From an uncultured Prevotella sp. (GTDB lineage Bacteria; Bacteroidota; Bacteroidia; Bacteroidales; Bacteroidaceae), in NCBI GenBank assembly GCA_905233985.1, contig CAJOFA010000017.1:61112-125111 (forward strand): a DNA stretch of 64,000 nucleotides, in the 5' to 3' direction. A program made the translations under genes and the position numbers. Numbering within the stretch: the stretch's first letter is position 1; the number at the start of each line of letters is the position of its first letter. Under the pieces are notes generated by a model. That model was not told the DNA's origin and ran no database searches. It was given only the letters and a program-made list of their open reading frames with translations. Of the stretch, positions 1-9,904 are shown one piece after another.

Positions 1-1317
1 CTGATGCTAACAATATCGATGATGGCACAGGAACCCTGGAAAAAGGGAGGTTTCGAAACCGGACAATATCGGAATCTCTTTGTAGAAATGGGCTATTCCC
101 AAGCCGAAGTTGACGCCAAGGTGCAGGAAGTATTCAATGACGTATTCCGTGGTCCCAACAAGGTCTATTTTGAAGTAGGCGACACGCTGGGCTATATATC
201 CGACGTGAAGAACCACGATGCCCGCACCGAGGGCATGTCGTATGGCATGATGATTGCCGTGCAGTTCGGCGAGAAGGATATCTTTGACCGCCTGTGGCGC
301 TGGAGCAAGAAATATATGCAGCATCAGGATGGGCCACGCAAGGGCTACTTCGCATGGAGTTGTAAGACCGACGGCACACGCAATGCAGACGGGGCAGCAT
401 CCGATGGAGAGCTATACTATATCACAGCTCTTATCTTCGCCTCCAACCGCTGGGGCAATGACACAGGTATCAACTACAAGGCAGAGGCACAACATATACT
501 CGACTGCATACAGCCGAAAGAGTATGAGCCGGAAGCCCGACCGGGTTTCGGTAGATTCGGCCCACAGCCGACAGGCCCGCAGAAGATGTACCTCATTGAC
601 CCCGACACGAAACTTATCACATTCACTCCAGATGGATTCGGACAGCGTTTCACCGACCCCAGTTACCATATCCCTGCCTTTTACGAGGTATGGGCTCGCT
701 GGGCGGACGACGGACGCAGCGACTATTGGACGGAATGTGCCGCAAAGAGCCGTGAGTTCCTGCACAAGGCCATTAATGAGAAGACAGGACTGAACGCAGA
801 CATGTGCCAGTATGACGGCAGTGAGATGCAGATGCCGCGCTTCCCAGGAAGGCCAGATCGTCCGCAGGGTGCTCCCCGTCGTAACGGCAGCAACAACTTC
901 CGCTACGACTCATGGCGCGTACCTATGAACATCACCCTCGACTACGAGTGGAGCTGTGCAGACCACGAATGGCAGCAGAAATATGGTGAAACCATCCAGA
1001 ACTTCTTTTATGCACAAGGAGTAGATAAGTTTTTTGACCAGTATCGTGTTGACGGCACGCTGCCTGAGGGTGACGAGATTCTACAGGCAGGCGGTTTTCG
1101 CAAGCTGCGTCACAGCATCGGCCTGGTAGCCACCACAGCAGCAGCTTCGATGATGTGTTCACACAGCAAGAGCAAGGAGTTCGTTGATGCCCTGTGGAAT
1201 GCTAAGCACGAGCCCTTCGAGGACGGCTACTTCGATGCCTACTATGACGGACTGTTACGTCTCTTTGCTTTCATGCACCTCAGCGGACGTTATCAAGTGA
1301 TAACTCCTAATTCATAA
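1..1317 (+). CDS. Glycoside hydrolase family 8 protein, 5' end cut by window edge
   Basis: The sequence resembles GH8 enzymes, in particular the reducing-end xylose-releasing exo-oligoxylanase (Rex) type that trims xylo-oligosaccharides. The segment RTEGMSYGMM holds the glutamate expected to be the general acid (about residue 76 of the visible ORF), and a DGELYY block and a DPSYH block follow as in the family. The first visible ATG is at base 4, but base 1-3 is an in-frame CTG and the visible N-terminus (LTISMMAQEP) looks like the end of a signal peptide, so the true start is probably upstream of the window. The protein is then secreted to the periplasm or beyond. Two uronate reductases follow on the same strand, which suits breakdown of glucuronoxylan. 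Family is confident; exact substrate is inferred. Confidence 0.85.
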   Translation: MMLTISMMAQEPWKKGGFETGQYRNLFVEMGYSQAEVDAKVQEVFNDVFRGPNKVYFEVGDTLGYISDVKNHDARTEGMSYGMMIAVQFGEKDIFDRLWRWSKKYMQHQDGPRKGYFAWSCKTDGTRNADGAASDGELYYITALIFASNRWGNDTGINYKAEAQHILDCIQPKEYEPEARPGFGRFGPQPTGPQKMYLIDPDTKLITFTPDGFGQRFTDPSYHIPAFYEVWARWADDGRSDYWTECAAKSREFLHKAINEKTGLNADMCQYDGSEMQMPRFPGRPDRPQGAPRRNGSNNFRYDSWRVPMNITLDYEWSCADHEWQQKYGETIQNFFYAQGVDKFFDQYRVDGTLPEGDEILQAGGFRKLRHSIGLVATTAAASMMCSHSKSKEFVDALWNAKHEPFEDGYFDAYYDGLLRLFAFMHLSGRYQVITPNS

Positions 1318-1344
1318 TTCGTAATCATAATTCATAATTATAAT
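1307..1344. repeat. Imperfect 7-bp-period array ending at the uxuB-like start codon
   Basis: Units CTAATTC, ATAATTC, GTAATC (6 bp), ATAATTC, ATAATTA cover the GH8 stop codon and run to within four bases of the ATG at 1345. It is AT-rich and imperfect, so it is one of the weaker examples of the heptad arrays reported in Findings. Confidence 0.5.
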
Positions 1345-2934
1345 ATGATGAAACTGAATGACATACTGAGCGGCCAGTTGAATGCTGCAGAATGGGAAGC
1401 CAAGGGCTATCAGCTTCCCAAGTTCGACATTGCTACAATACGCAAGAAGACACATGAACAGCCTACATGGGTACACTTCGGCGGAGGTAACATCTTCCGC
1501 GCCTTCCCTGCCGCTATCCTCAACGACGCATTAAACACAGGAAAGTACGACCGTGGTGTCATCGTCGCCGAGACCTTTGACTTCGAGGTGATTGACAAAG
1601 CATATACACCATATAATAATCTATCGCTGTTGGTAAGCCTCCAGTCAACAGGAACCATCGAGAAGAAAGTCATTGCCAGCGTCACAGAAGCGCTGAAGGC
1701 CGACCCACAGTTTCCCGACTGGCAGTGTCTGATGGAGATTTTCCGTAACCCCTCGTTGCAGATGATTTCATTCACCATCACCGAGAAAGGCTACACCTTT
1801 AATGAGGCTGACTTGGCACGCGGACTCCAGCCCGTCTTCGCTATGGGTAAGGTCTGCGCACTTCTCTTGGAACGTTTCAATGCCGGACAACTGCCATTAA
1901 CGGTACAGAGTATGGACAACTGCTCTCATAATGGTGACAAAGTCAAAGCAGGCGTCTTCGCATACGCAGAGCGCTGGGTCAGCGACGGACTGGTGCCACA
2001 GGGATTCCTTGACTATCTCAAGGATGAGACGAAGATTACCTTCCCCTGGTCGATGATTGACAAGATAACTCCCCGTCCTCACGAGAAAGTGAAGGAACTG
2101 CTGGCCGCCGATGGCTTCGAGGACAACAACTACATTGAAACGGAGAAGCATACATTTACCGCACCCTTCGTGAACGCTGAGGAAGTGCAGTACCTTGTCA
2201 TCGAGGACAACTACACCAACGGCCGTCCCCCACTCGACCTCGGCGGTGCGCTCTACACCACCCGTGAGACGGTGGACAAAGTTGAGACGATGAAAGTGAC
2301 CACCTGTCTGAACCCCCTCCATACGGCGATGTCCATCTATGGCTGTATGTTGGGCTATACGCTCATCAGCGCAGAGATGAAGGACGAAGACCTGCGTGCC
2401 TTTATCCAGAAGATTGGTTATATGGAGGCAATGCCCGTTGTTGTTGACCCGGGTGTGCTGAACCCCTACGAGTTTATTGGCGCCGTCATCAACCGCCGTC
2501 TTCCCAACCCGTTCATGCCTGATGCTCCACAGCGCATCGCCATGGACACCTCGCAGAAACTGCCTATTCGATTTGGTGAGACACTGAAGAAATATATTGC
2601 CCGTGGTCTTGACAAGAGTAACCTCGTATTGATTCCCCTGACACTGGCTGGCTATGCCCGCTACTTGAAAGGCATCAAGGACGACGGGACTCCGTTCGAA
2701 CCTTCCCCCGACCCCATGTTGGCAGAGCTACAGGCCATTGTCGCCCCGCTGGAGATTGGTAAGCCCGATCAGGACTGGAGTTGCCTCAAAACCCTATACA
2801 GCCGTGCTGATGTATTCGGTCTCGACCTCTATGAGGCGGAACTTGGCGAACAGATAGAGGGTATGGTAAAGGAATTGTATGCAGGCACGGGTGCTGTACG
2901 TGCCACATTGCACAAGTACGTCTCAGAGAGATAA
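1345..2934 (+). CDS. uxuB: Mannitol dehydrogenase family oxidoreductase, probable fructuronate reductase (UxuB-like)
   Basis: This is a 529-residue NAD(P)-dependent polyol/uronate reductase. The N-terminal Rossmann motif VHFGGGNIFRAF (about residues 43-54) is diagnostic of the mannitol dehydrogenase superfamily. Within it, the closest role is reduction of D-fructuronate to D-mannonate in glucuronate catabolism; mannitol dehydrogenase is the alternative. The protein is cytoplasmic, with no signal peptide. It starts 27 bp after the GH8 gene, so it is probably co-transcribed with it, and it is followed by a strong terminator. A UxaB-like paralogue comes next, so both glucuronate and galacturonate branches are represented. 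The start is the first of two adjacent ATG codons. Confidence 0.75.
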   Translation: MMKLNDILSGQLNAAEWEAKGYQLPKFDIATIRKKTHEQPTWVHFGGGNIFRAFPAAILNDALNTGKYDRGVIVAETFDFEVIDKAYTPYNNLSLLVSLQSTGTIEKKVIASVTEALKADPQFPDWQCLMEIFRNPSLQMISFTITEKGYTFNEADLARGLQPVFAMGKVCALLLERFNAGQLPLTVQSMDNCSHNGDKVKAGVFAYAERWVSDGLVPQGFLDYLKDETKITFPWSMIDKITPRPHEKVKELLAADGFEDNNYIETEKHTFTAPFVNAEEVQYLVIEDNYTNGRPPLDLGGALYTTRETVDKVETMKVTTCLNPLHTAMSIYGCMLGYTLISAEMKDEDLRAFIQKIGYMEAMPVVVDPGVLNPYEFIGAVINRRLPNPFMPDAPQRIAMDTSQKLPIRFGETLKKYIARGLDKSNLVLIPLTLAGYARYLKGIKDDGTPFEPSPDPMLAELQAIVAPLEIGKPDQDWSCLKTLYSRADVFGLDLYEAELGEQIEGMVKELYAGTGAVRATLHKYVSER

Positions 2935-2981
2935 AAAACCATTCTCTTTTCCGCAAACCTTTACGCAAATAAACAAGATTT

Positions 2982-3015
2982 CGGAGCGTCATAATTTGGC
3001 GCTCCGTTTTTTTTT
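2982..3015 (+). terminator. Rho-independent terminator after uxuB
   Basis: Perfect 7-bp stem CGGAGCG / CGCTCCG, 11-base loop, then nine T residues. The loop also carries the TTTG (-33) box of the next promoter. Confidence 0.85.
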
Positions 3016-3026
3016 ATATAATTTTG
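2995..3026 (+). promoter_or_regulatory. Bacteroidota-type promoter for uxaB
   Basis: TTTG at 2995-2998, 20-bp spacer, TAATTTTG at 3019-3026, matching the TTTG-N19/20-TAnnTTTG consensus of the Bacteroidota primary sigma factor. The predicted start is about 28 nt ahead of the uxaB ATG. The -33 box lies in the loop of the upstream terminator. Confidence 0.75.
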
Positions 3027-3059
3027 CATCATCAAAAAGAATAAACACAAACATACCAT

Positions 3060-4499
3060 ATGAAACCTTTAAACAAACAGTTCGCTCCAAAGAGCGTGAT
3101 GCCAGAGAAAGTGATTCAGTTCGGAGAAGGTAATTTCCTCCGTGCGTTCGTAGATTGGATTATCTGGAACATGGACCAGAAGACCGACTTCAACGGCTCT
3201 GTCGTCGTCGTACAGCCCATTGAGAAAGGTATGGTTGAATGGCTCAACGGCCAGGACTGCCTCTATCATGTAAACCTGCAAGGACGTGAGAACGGCAAGC
3301 CCGTCAATACATTGGACCGTATTGATGTCATCAGCCGTGCGCTGAACCCATACACACAGAATGCCGCATTCATGGCACTGGCCGACCAGCCTGAGATGCG
3401 TTTTGTCATCTCTAACACTACCGAGGCCGGTATCGCCTTCGACCCCGCATGCAAACTGGAAGATGCACCCGCCAGCAGTTATCCTGGCAAATTGGTGCAA
3501 CTGCTCTATCGTCGTTACCAAACCTTCAATGGTGACCCCGCGAAGGGACTTATCATCTTTCCCTGCGAGCTCATTTTCCTGAATGGTCACGTACTCAAGG
3601 ACTGTATCTATAAGTATATTGAGCTGTGGCAGCTTGGCGAAGGCTTCAAGAAGTGGTTTGACGAGTCTTGCGGCGTATATGCTACCCTCGTTGACCGCAT
3701 CGTGCCTGGTTTCCCGCGCAATGAAATCAAGGAGATTCAAGAGAAGATCTGCTACCGCGACAACCTCGTGGTACAGGCTGAGACATTCCACCTCTGGGTT
3801 ATTGAGGCTCCAAAAGAAGTAGAAAAGGAATTCCCTGCAGACAAGGCCGGCCTGCACGTGCTGTTCGTTCCCTCAGAAGAGCCCTACCACAAGCGTAAGG
3901 TGACACTACTCAATGGTCCGCACACTGTACTCTCACCTGTAGCATTCCTCAGCGGCGTGAATATCGTACGAGACGCCTGTCAGCACGAAGTCATCGGTAA
4001 GTATATACACAAAGTACAGTTCGACGAACTGATGCATACTCTTGACTTGCCAATGAACGAGCTCGAGAAGTTTGCCGGCGACGTCTTGGAGCGTTTCGAT
4101 AACCCGTTCATTGACCATCAGGTCACAAGCATCATGCTTAATTCATTCCCGAAGTTCCAGACACGTGACCTGCCCGGTCTAAAAACATATTTGGAGCGTA
4201 AGGGTGAACTGCCCAAGGGTCTTGTCTTTGGACTTGCTGCTATTATTTCCTATTACAAAGGTGGTAAACGTGCAGATGGTGTGGAAATCGTTCCCAACGA
4301 TGACCAGAAGATTCTGGACCTGTTGAAGAACCTCTGGGTTACTGGCGACACGCAGAAGGTAGCTGACGGTGTTCTCGGTGCTGAGTTCATCTGGCAAGAA
4401 GACCTCAACAAAATAAAGGGTCTCAATGCTCTCGTAAAGCAGTATCTCGACCTTATTCAGCAGGAGGGTATGCTCGAGGCAGTCAAGACTATTCTGTAA
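3060..4499 (+). CDS. uxaB: Tagaturonate reductase (altronate oxidoreductase)
   Basis: A 479-residue member of the mannitol dehydrogenase superfamily. It interconverts D-tagaturonate and D-altronate with NAD(H) in galacturonate catabolism. The motif IQFGEGNFLRAFVDW near residue 20 is the nucleotide-binding signature of the UxaB branch and differs from the GGGN form of the preceding paralogue. Length agrees with UxaB of other bacteria. It has its own promoter between the uxuB terminator and its ATG, so it can be expressed separately. No uronate isomerase, altronate dehydratase or aldolase lies in the window; the rest of the pathway must be elsewhere. The protein is cytoplasmic. Confidence 0.85.
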   Translation: MKPLNKQFAPKSVMPEKVIQFGEGNFLRAFVDWIIWNMDQKTDFNGSVVVVQPIEKGMVEWLNGQDCLYHVNLQGRENGKPVNTLDRIDVISRALNPYTQNAAFMALADQPEMRFVISNTTEAGIAFDPACKLEDAPASSYPGKLVQLLYRRYQTFNGDPAKGLIIFPCELIFLNGHVLKDCIYKYIELWQLGEGFKKWFDESCGVYATLVDRIVPGFPRNEIKEIQEKICYRDNLVVQAETFHLWVIEAPKEVEKEFPADKAGLHVLFVPSEEPYHKRKVTLLNGPHTVLSPVAFLSGVNIVRDACQHEVIGKYIHKVQFDELMHTLDLPMNELEKFAGDVLERFDNPFIDHQVTSIMLNSFPKFQTRDLPGLKTYLERKGELPKGLVFGLAAIISYYKGGKRADGVEIVPNDDQKILDLLKNLWVTGDTQKVADGVLGAEFIWQEDLNKIKGLNALVKQYLDLIQQEGMLEAVKTIL

Positions 4500-4649
4500 C
4501 ACATAGTCATCCCCCAATGTGGGAAACCGACTCTACGTTCAAGAATGCAAAAGATACTTTTTTGTCTGTTGCATTTCTACTGTTTTTATATAACTTGGTC
4601 AACTCTTCGCGGAAATTACTCTCGCTCAATAAAAAAATGAAACATTTTC

Positions 4650-4680
4650 TTTGTATTACCCTCGTTTATTCGTAACTTTG
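4650..4680 (+). promoter_or_regulatory. Promoter of the phoH-purC operon
   Basis: TTTG at 4650-4653, 19-bp spacer, TAACTTTG at 4673-4680. The predicted transcription start lies about 20 nt before the TTG start codon of phoH, which supports that start. The rest of the 207-bp gap (4500-4706) shows nothing else I can name. Confidence 0.75.
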
Positions 4681-4706
4681 CAAGCAAATTTTAAATTTCA
4701 GATCAA

Positions 4707-5717
4707 TTGATAGAGAAACATATTGTATTAGAAGACATTGACTGCGTAGTATTCTATGGGGCGAATAACGTACACTTACAGATGCTCAAGTCATTCTACC
4801 CCAAGTTGCGGATAGTGGCGCGTGACAACGTGTTGCGCGTATTGGGCGACGAGGAACAGATGGCTTCATTTGAGGAAAACATCGAGAAACTGCGCAAACA
4901 TATCCTGAAATTCAACTCGCTGGGCGAGGAAGACCTCATCGATATTGTGAAAGGACACCGTACGAAAGACGACATTCCCGAAGGAGTGCTTGTCTATTCT
5001 ATGTCGGGGCGCCCCATCAAGGCGCGCACAGAAAACCAGCAGCGGCTGATTGAATTCTACGAAGCCAACGACATGGTGTTTGCCGTAGGCCCTGCAGGAA
5101 CAGGTAAGACCTACTTGAGTATTGCCCTCGCTGTGAAAGCGCTCAAAGAGAAAACCGCCAAGAAAATCATCCTTTCCCGTCCTGCCGTTGAAGCAGGAGA
5201 GAAACTCGGATTCCTGCCTGGCGACATGAAGGATAAGATAGACCCTTATCTGCAACCACTCTATGACGCATTAGAGGATATGCTGCCTCAAGTCAAATTG
5301 CAGGACATGATGGAGAAGCACGTCATACAGATTGCTCCGTTGGCATTCATGCGCGGCCGAACGCTGAGTGATGCCGTCGTCATCCTTGACGAAGCACAGA
5401 ACACGACACCTCAGCAGATTCGCATGTTCCTTACCCGTATGGGATGGAATACGAAAATGATTATCACAGGCGACACCTCACAGATTGACTTGCCGCGACC
5501 ACAGCAAAGCGGACTGGTAGAGGCCCTGCATATATTAAAGGACGTGGACGGCATCGGTATTGTCGAACTGACAAAGAAAGACATCGTACGTCATAAACTC
5601 GTTACGCGCATTGTCAATGCATACGAGCATCACGACAAGGAACGCGAAGAAAAATCAAAAACAGGAAACCAACAAATAGATAATACAAAAGATGGTGAAA
5701 GCATTAACAAAGACTGA
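4707..5717 (+). CDS. phoH: PhoH family ATPase
   Basis: A 336-residue cytoplasmic P-loop protein. Walker A is [11 protein letters not shown] (about residues 129-139) and Walker B is VVILDEAQN, in the spacing typical of PhoH/YbeZ ATPases. These are thought to act in RNA metabolism with YbeY; the biochemical role is not settled. The start is a TTG; the next in-frame ATG is more than 20 codons inside the conserved part, and the promoter places the mRNA 5' end just upstream of the TTG. The 3' end overlaps purC by 26 bp, so the two are translationally linked. The C-terminus is a low-complexity, charged tail. Confidence 0.88.
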   Translation: MIEKHIVLEDIDCVVFYGANNVHLQMLKSFYPKLRIVARDNVLRVLGDEEQMASFEENIEKLRKHILKFNSLGEEDLIDIVKGHRTKDDIPEGVLVYSMSGRPIKARTENQQRLIEFYEANDMVFAVGPAGTGKTYLSIALAVKALKEKTAKKIILSRPAVEAGEKLGFLPGDMKDKIDPYLQPLYDALEDMLPQVKLQDMMEKHVIQIAPLAFMRGRTLSDAVVILDEAQNTTPQQIRMFLTRMGWNTKMIITGDTSQIDLPRPQQSGLVEALHILKDVDGIGIVELTKKDIVRHKLVTRIVNAYEHHDKEREEKSKTGNQQIDNTKDGESINKD

Positions 5718-6642
5718 TTTCAACTTCAAAGGACAGAAGAGCGTGTACCACGGAAAGGTACGCGATGTGTATAACATCAACGACGACCTGATGGTGATGG
5801 TTGCCACAGACCGCATCTCGGCTTTTGACGTTATCCTGCCCAAAGGTATTCCCTACAAGGGCCAGGTTCTCAACCAGATTGCCGCAAAGTTCCTGGATGC
5901 CACCAGCGACATCTGCCCTAACTGGAAACTGGCTACTCCAGACCCTATGGTGACCGTAGGACTGAAGTGCGAGGGATTCCGTGTAGAAATGATTATCCGT
6001 TCTATTCTCACGGGCTCTGCCTGGCGTGAATACAAGAATGGCTGCCGTGAATTATGTGGGGTGCGCCTGCCTGACGGTATGAAGGAGAACGAGCGCTTCC
6101 CTGAGCCTATCATCACCCCGACGACAAAGGCTGACGAAGGCCATGACCTCAATATTTCACGCGAGGAAATCCTTGTGCAGGGTATCGTCAGCCCTGAAGA
6201 CTATGCCGTGATGGAAGACTACACCCGCAAGCTCTTTGCCCGTGGTCAGGAGATTGCCGCCCGTCAGGGACTCATCCTCGTTGATACGAAGTATGAGTTT
6301 GGTAAGCGCGACGGCAAGGTGTTTCTCATCGACGAGATTCACACTCCCGACTCCTCCCGTTACTTCTACGCCGACGGCTACGAAGAGAAGCTGGCCAAGG
6401 GTGAGCCCCAGAAACAGCTCTCAAAGGAGTTCGTCCGCCAGTGGCTCATTGAGCACAACTTCATGAACGAGCCGGGACAGGTGATGCCTGAGATTACCGA
6501 CGAATATGCTGAAAGTGTCAGCGAACGCTATATCGAGCTGTACGAGCACATCACCGGTGAGCAGTTCCAGAAGGCATCTGCCGACGACGACATCGCCGCA
6601 CGCATCGAGCAGAACGTCAGTCAGTGGCTGAAAGAAAGATAA
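5692..6642 (+). CDS. purC: Phosphoribosylaminoimidazole-succinocarboxamide synthase
   Basis: SAICAR synthetase of purine biosynthesis joins CAIR and aspartate using ATP. The N-terminal block [12 protein letters not shown] and the later VDTKYEFG and [11 protein letters not shown] motifs are classical for the family. At 316 residues it is longer than the ~237-residue E. coli enzyme and resembles the longer Bacteroidota/fungal form. It overlaps phoH by 26 bp and is followed six bases later by the menaquinone methyltransferase, so it sits in a multi-gene operon with purM further downstream. Cytoplasmic. Confidence 0.95.
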   Translation: MVKALTKTDFNFKGQKSVYHGKVRDVYNINDDLMVMVATDRISAFDVILPKGIPYKGQVLNQIAAKFLDATSDICPNWKLATPDPMVTVGLKCEGFRVEMIIRSILTGSAWREYKNGCRELCGVRLPDGMKENERFPEPIITPTTKADEGHDLNISREEILVQGIVSPEDYAVMEDYTRKLFARGQEIAARQGLILVDTKYEFGKRDGKVFLIDEIHTPDSSRYFYADGYEEKLAKGEPQKQLSKEFVRQWLIEHNFMNEPGQVMPEITDEYAESVSERYIELYEHITGEQFQKASADDDIAARIEQNVSQWLKER

Positions 6643-6648
6643 CAGGAA

Positions 6649-7383
6649 ATGTACGAGCAGGAACAGGTCAAGCCCTACAGTCAGACAGGGGAGAAAGGTC
6701 AGCAGGTGGAACAGATGTTCGACAACATCGCCCCAACCTACGATCAGCTGAACCATCGTCTCTCATGGGACATTGACAAACGCTGGCGGCGCAAGGCCAT
6801 ACAACAGCTGGCCCCATACAAACCCCAGCGCATGCTCGATATCGCAACAGGAACGGGTGACTTTGCCATTCTTGCCGCTCAAATGCTACGCCCGCAACAA
6901 CTGATAGGCGTTGACATCAGCGAGGGCATGATGGAAGTCGGCAGGAAGAAAGTGGCAGAAAAGAAACTCGACGGTATCATCTCCTTTGCCAAAGAGGACT
7001 GTCTCGCCCTGTCGTATGACGACAATGCGTTCGATGCTGTAACTGCTGCTTTTGGCATCCGGAACTTCGCCGACCTCGACAAAGGACTGCACGAGATGTG
7101 CAGGGTACTGAAAAAAGACGGACACCTCTGCATCGTAGAACTGACGACACCCGTCACCTTTCCCATGAAGCAGTTGTTCAAGATCTATTCGCACGCCATC
7201 CTGCCCGTCTATGGCCGCCTGATTTCCAAGGACACCAGCGCCTACAGCTACCTGACACGTAGCATAGAGGCCTTCCCACAAGGCGAGCGGATGATGACTA
7301 TTCTGAAGAATGCCGGCTTTCGTGAAGCCCGATTCCAGCGGCTCACCTTCGGCATCTGCACCATGTATTTTGCAACTAAGTAA
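6649..7383 (+). CDS. menG: Demethylmenaquinone methyltransferase
   Basis: A 244-residue SAM-dependent methyltransferase of the UbiE/MenG family. It shows the SAM-binding block [13 protein letters not shown] (about residues 63-75), the acidic motif VDISEGMM, and the C-terminal [10 protein letters not shown] typical of UbiE/MenG. In Bacteroidota, which make menaquinone rather than ubiquinone, it performs the last methylation of menaquinone. The start six bases after purC and the aroE start 12 bases downstream suggest one transcript. It acts at the inner membrane face on a lipid substrate. Confidence 0.92.
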   Translation: MYEQEQVKPYSQTGEKGQQVEQMFDNIAPTYDQLNHRLSWDIDKRWRRKAIQQLAPYKPQRMLDIATGTGDFAILAAQMLRPQQLIGVDISEGMMEVGRKKVAEKKLDGIISFAKEDCLALSYDDNAFDAVTAAFGIRNFADLDKGLHEMCRVLKKDGHLCIVELTTPVTFPMKQLFKIYSHAILPVYGRLISKDTSAYSYLTRSIEAFPQGERMMTILKNAGFREARFQRLTFGICTMYFATK

Positions 7384-7395
7384 CATTCAACGAAT

Positions 7396-8139
7396 ATGGA
7401 CAAATACGGACTTATCGGTTACCCCCTGGGGCATTCTTTCTCCATCAGCTACTTCAACCAGAAGTTTGCTGACGAGGGCATTGACGCTGTCTATGAGAAT
7501 TTCGAGATTGCCAGCATCGACCTCTTGCCCGAAGTGCTTGATATGAACCCTAACCTGAAAGGGCTCAACGTCACCATACCCTACAAGCAAAAGGTGATGC
7601 AGTTCCTCGACAACATCAGTCCTGAGGCACGCGCCATCGGTGCCGTCAACGTCATCAAGGTGAAACACGAGGGAAAGAATATCAAACTCACCGGTTATAA
7701 CTCAGATGTCATCGGCTTCACCAAGAGCATCGAGCCCATGCTGGAGCGTTTCCACAAGAAAGCACTCATCCTGGGCACAGGCGGTGCATCAAAAGCCATC
7801 GACTACGGTTTGAAGTCGTTGGGACTTGAGACCGTATTCGTCAGCCGGTACGAACGCCCTGACACCATCCAGTTTGAAAAGATTACGCCCGAGGTGGTTC
7901 AGGAGTACAACGTCATTGTCAACTGCACACCGTTAGGCATGTACCCCCATACAGATGAATGTCCGCTCCTGCCCTATGAGGCAATGGATAATCGCACCAT
8001 TCTCTACGACCTCATCTATAATCCTGATGAGACACTCTTCATGAAACGTGGTGCAGCAAAAGGTGCCAACGTCAAGAACGGACTGGAAATGCTGCTTCTA
8101 CAAGCCTTCGCCAGTTGGGAGTTCTGGCATGAGAAATAA
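7396..8139 (+). CDS. aroE: Shikimate dehydrogenase
   Basis: A 247-residue NADP-dependent enzyme that reduces 3-dehydroshikimate to shikimate in aromatic amino acid synthesis. The N-terminal substrate-binding pattern GYPLGHSFS and LNVTIPYK (with the catalytic lysine), and the nucleotide-binding motif LGTGGASKA (about residues 125-133), are all present. The NCTPLGMYP motif is also conserved. It lies between menG and purM in the operon. It is somewhat shorter than the E. coli enzyme (272 residues), as usual for Bacteroidota. Cytoplasmic. Confidence 0.93.
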   Translation: MDKYGLIGYPLGHSFSISYFNQKFADEGIDAVYENFEIASIDLLPEVLDMNPNLKGLNVTIPYKQKVMQFLDNISPEARAIGAVNVIKVKHEGKNIKLTGYNSDVIGFTKSIEPMLERFHKKALILGTGGASKAIDYGLKSLGLETVFVSRYERPDTIQFEKITPEVVQEYNVIVNCTPLGMYPHTDECPLLPYEAMDNRTILYDLIYNPDETLFMKRGAAKGANVKNGLEMLLLQAFASWEFWHEK

Positions 8140-8172
8140 AAATAAATCGATAATCCGTAAAACTGAAAATCA

Positions 8173-9360
8173 ATGAACAACAGATATATGATGCGTGGCG
8201 TGAGTGCTGCCAAGGAAGATGTACACAATGCCATAAAGAATATAGACAAAGGAATCTTTCCACAGGCTTTCTGCAAAATCATTCCCGACATCTTGGGAGA
8301 CGACCCGGAGTATTGCAATATCATGCACGCCGACGGTGCCGGCACCAAGTCAAGCCTCGCCTATATGTATTGGAAAGAGACGGGCGACCTCTCCGTCTGG
8401 AAAGGCATTGCCCAGGATGCTATCGTCATGAATACCGACGACCTGCTCTGTGTGGGTGCCGTTGACAACATCCTTGTCAGTTCCACCATCGGACGTAACA
8501 AGATGCTGATTCCCGGTGAGGTAATCTCTGCCATCATCAACGGGACAGACGAGCTTTTGACAGAGCTTCGTGAGATGGGCATCGGCATTTACCCCACAGG
8601 TGGCGAAACTGCTGATGTGGGCGACCTCGTGCGCACCATCATCGTCGATTCCACCGTCACCTGTCGCATGAAACGAAGCGATGTCATTGACAATGCCAAC
8701 ATTCGTCCGGGCGATGTCATCGTAGGTCTCTCCTCCACAGGACAAGCCACCTACGAGAAGCGTTATAACGGCGGCATGGGTTCCAACGGCCTGACCTCTG
8801 CCCGTCATGATGTTTTCGCCAAGTATCTGGCAGAGAACTATCCTGAGAGCTATGACCACGCCGTTCCCAACGAACTCGTCTATAGCGGCAAGTACTGTTT
8901 GACCGACAGCGTTCCGTATGCAGCGACAGAGTCACAGCAAACAGAACTCCCCGACATGGGCCAGCTCGTGCTCTCTCCTACCCGCACCTATGCACCTGTC
9001 ATCAAGAAACTCCTCGACGAGTTGCGTCCTCTAATTCATGGCATGGTACATTGTACGGGTGGAGCCCAGACAAAGGTGCTACACTTTGTCAGCGACAACT
9101 GCCGTGTCATCAAGGACAACATGTTCCCTGTTCCCCCACTCTTCCGCGCCATCCATGAGTGCTCCGGCACCGACTGGAAGGAGATGTACCAGGTGTTCAA
9201 CATGGGGCACCGCATGGAAATCTACGTCCGTCCTGAAGTGGCAGAGCAGGTCATCGCCATCAGCAAGAGCTTTGATATCGACGCCCAGGTCGTTGGTCAC
9301 ATCGAGGAAGGTCCAAAGAGCCTGACCATCCAAAGCGAATTCGGCGAATTCCGTTATTAA
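8173..9360 (+). CDS. purM: Phosphoribosylformylglycinamidine cyclo-ligase (AIR synthase), Bacteroidota form
   Basis: A 395-residue AIR synthase-related protein that closes the imidazole ring of AIR from FGAM with ATP. The segment HADGAGTKSSLAYMYWK and the later YPTGGETADVGDLV are typical of the PurM fold. It is about 50 residues longer than E. coli PurM, as in other Bacteroidota. It follows aroE by 33 bp on the same strand and complements purC in the operon. The final gene of the tight cluster; a small lipoprotein follows after 41 bp. Confidence 0.88.
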   Translation: MNNRYMMRGVSAAKEDVHNAIKNIDKGIFPQAFCKIIPDILGDDPEYCNIMHADGAGTKSSLAYMYWKETGDLSVWKGIAQDAIVMNTDDLLCVGAVDNILVSSTIGRNKMLIPGEVISAIINGTDELLTELREMGIGIYPTGGETADVGDLVRTIIVDSTVTCRMKRSDVIDNANIRPGDVIVGLSSTGQATYEKRYNGGMGSNGLTSARHDVFAKYLAENYPESYDHAVPNELVYSGKYCLTDSVPYAATESQQTELPDMGQLVLSPTRTYAPVIKKLLDELRPLIHGMVHCTGGAQTKVLHFVSDNCRVIKDNMFPVPPLFRAIHECSGTDWKEMYQVFNMGHRMEIYVRPEVAEQVIAISKSFDIDAQVVGHIEEGPKSLTIQSEFGEFRY

Positions 9361-9401
9361 GAATCTATTTTTGACAATATACATTTAAATAAAATAAGCA
9401 T

Positions 9402-9875
9402 ATGAAAAAACAAATCAAACTGATGAGCTTGTTTCTGAGCATCATGGTATCAATTTTCGCATTGTCAGCATGTGGCGATGATGACAATAACAAAGATGAA
9501 GAAGAAGGTGGCATCAAGGACCGTATTGTCGGTATTTGGGTGTGGGGAGAATCAACTGCATTTAGTCCTTCTGCTCACCACGCAGCACGCTACATCTTCC
9601 GTAGTAATGGCAAATGTGAGTATGAGGAGCATTGGAATGACAGCGATTATTCCTCTCACACAAAAAAATCGGGAACCTTCAGCATTAATAACATCAAACT
9701 GATTATGAACTGGACTTCTGTTACCGTGGACGGAAAAGAACAGGGAACCGAGTTGGATGAAGCAGATATCATGTATCCAGAGTCTGGTGATACAGGGATG
9801 TTCCTGAAACGCTATTATACTGTTGACGGGCGTACCGGTTGGTCAGAAGAGGGTCCTTTCACAAAAGCTAAATAA
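9402..9875 (+). CDS. Small lipoprotein, lipocalin-like fold suspected
   Basis: A 157-residue protein with a lipoprotein signal ending in LSAC (lipidated Cys about residue 24). It is followed by an acidic stretch (GDDDNNKDEEE) of the kind that acts as a surface-export signal for Bacteroidota lipoproteins, so it may be displayed outside the outer membrane. The body has an alternating Trp/Tyr-rich pattern starting IVGIWVWGES, reminiscent of small lipocalin-like or DUF5004-type lipoproteins, but I do not recognise a specific family. It lies between purM and prfA. A weak TATTTTTG box at 9366-9373 may be its own -7 element, without a matching -33. Confidence 0.7.
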   Translation: MKKQIKLMSLFLSIMVSIFALSACGDDDNNKDEEEGGIKDRIVGIWVWGESTAFSPSAHHAARYIFRSNGKCEYEEHWNDSDYSSHTKKSGTFSINNIKLIMNWTSVTVDGKEQGTELDEADIMYPESGDTGMFLKRYYTVDGRTGWSEEGPFTKAK

Positions 9876-9904
9876 CACCTTTCTTCGTACCTGTTAACAA
9901 TTAT

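Noticed and set aside
3069-3857. 262-residue minus-strand ORF opposite uxaB
   Set aside because: Shadow of the uxaB reading frame; no domain and no promoter.
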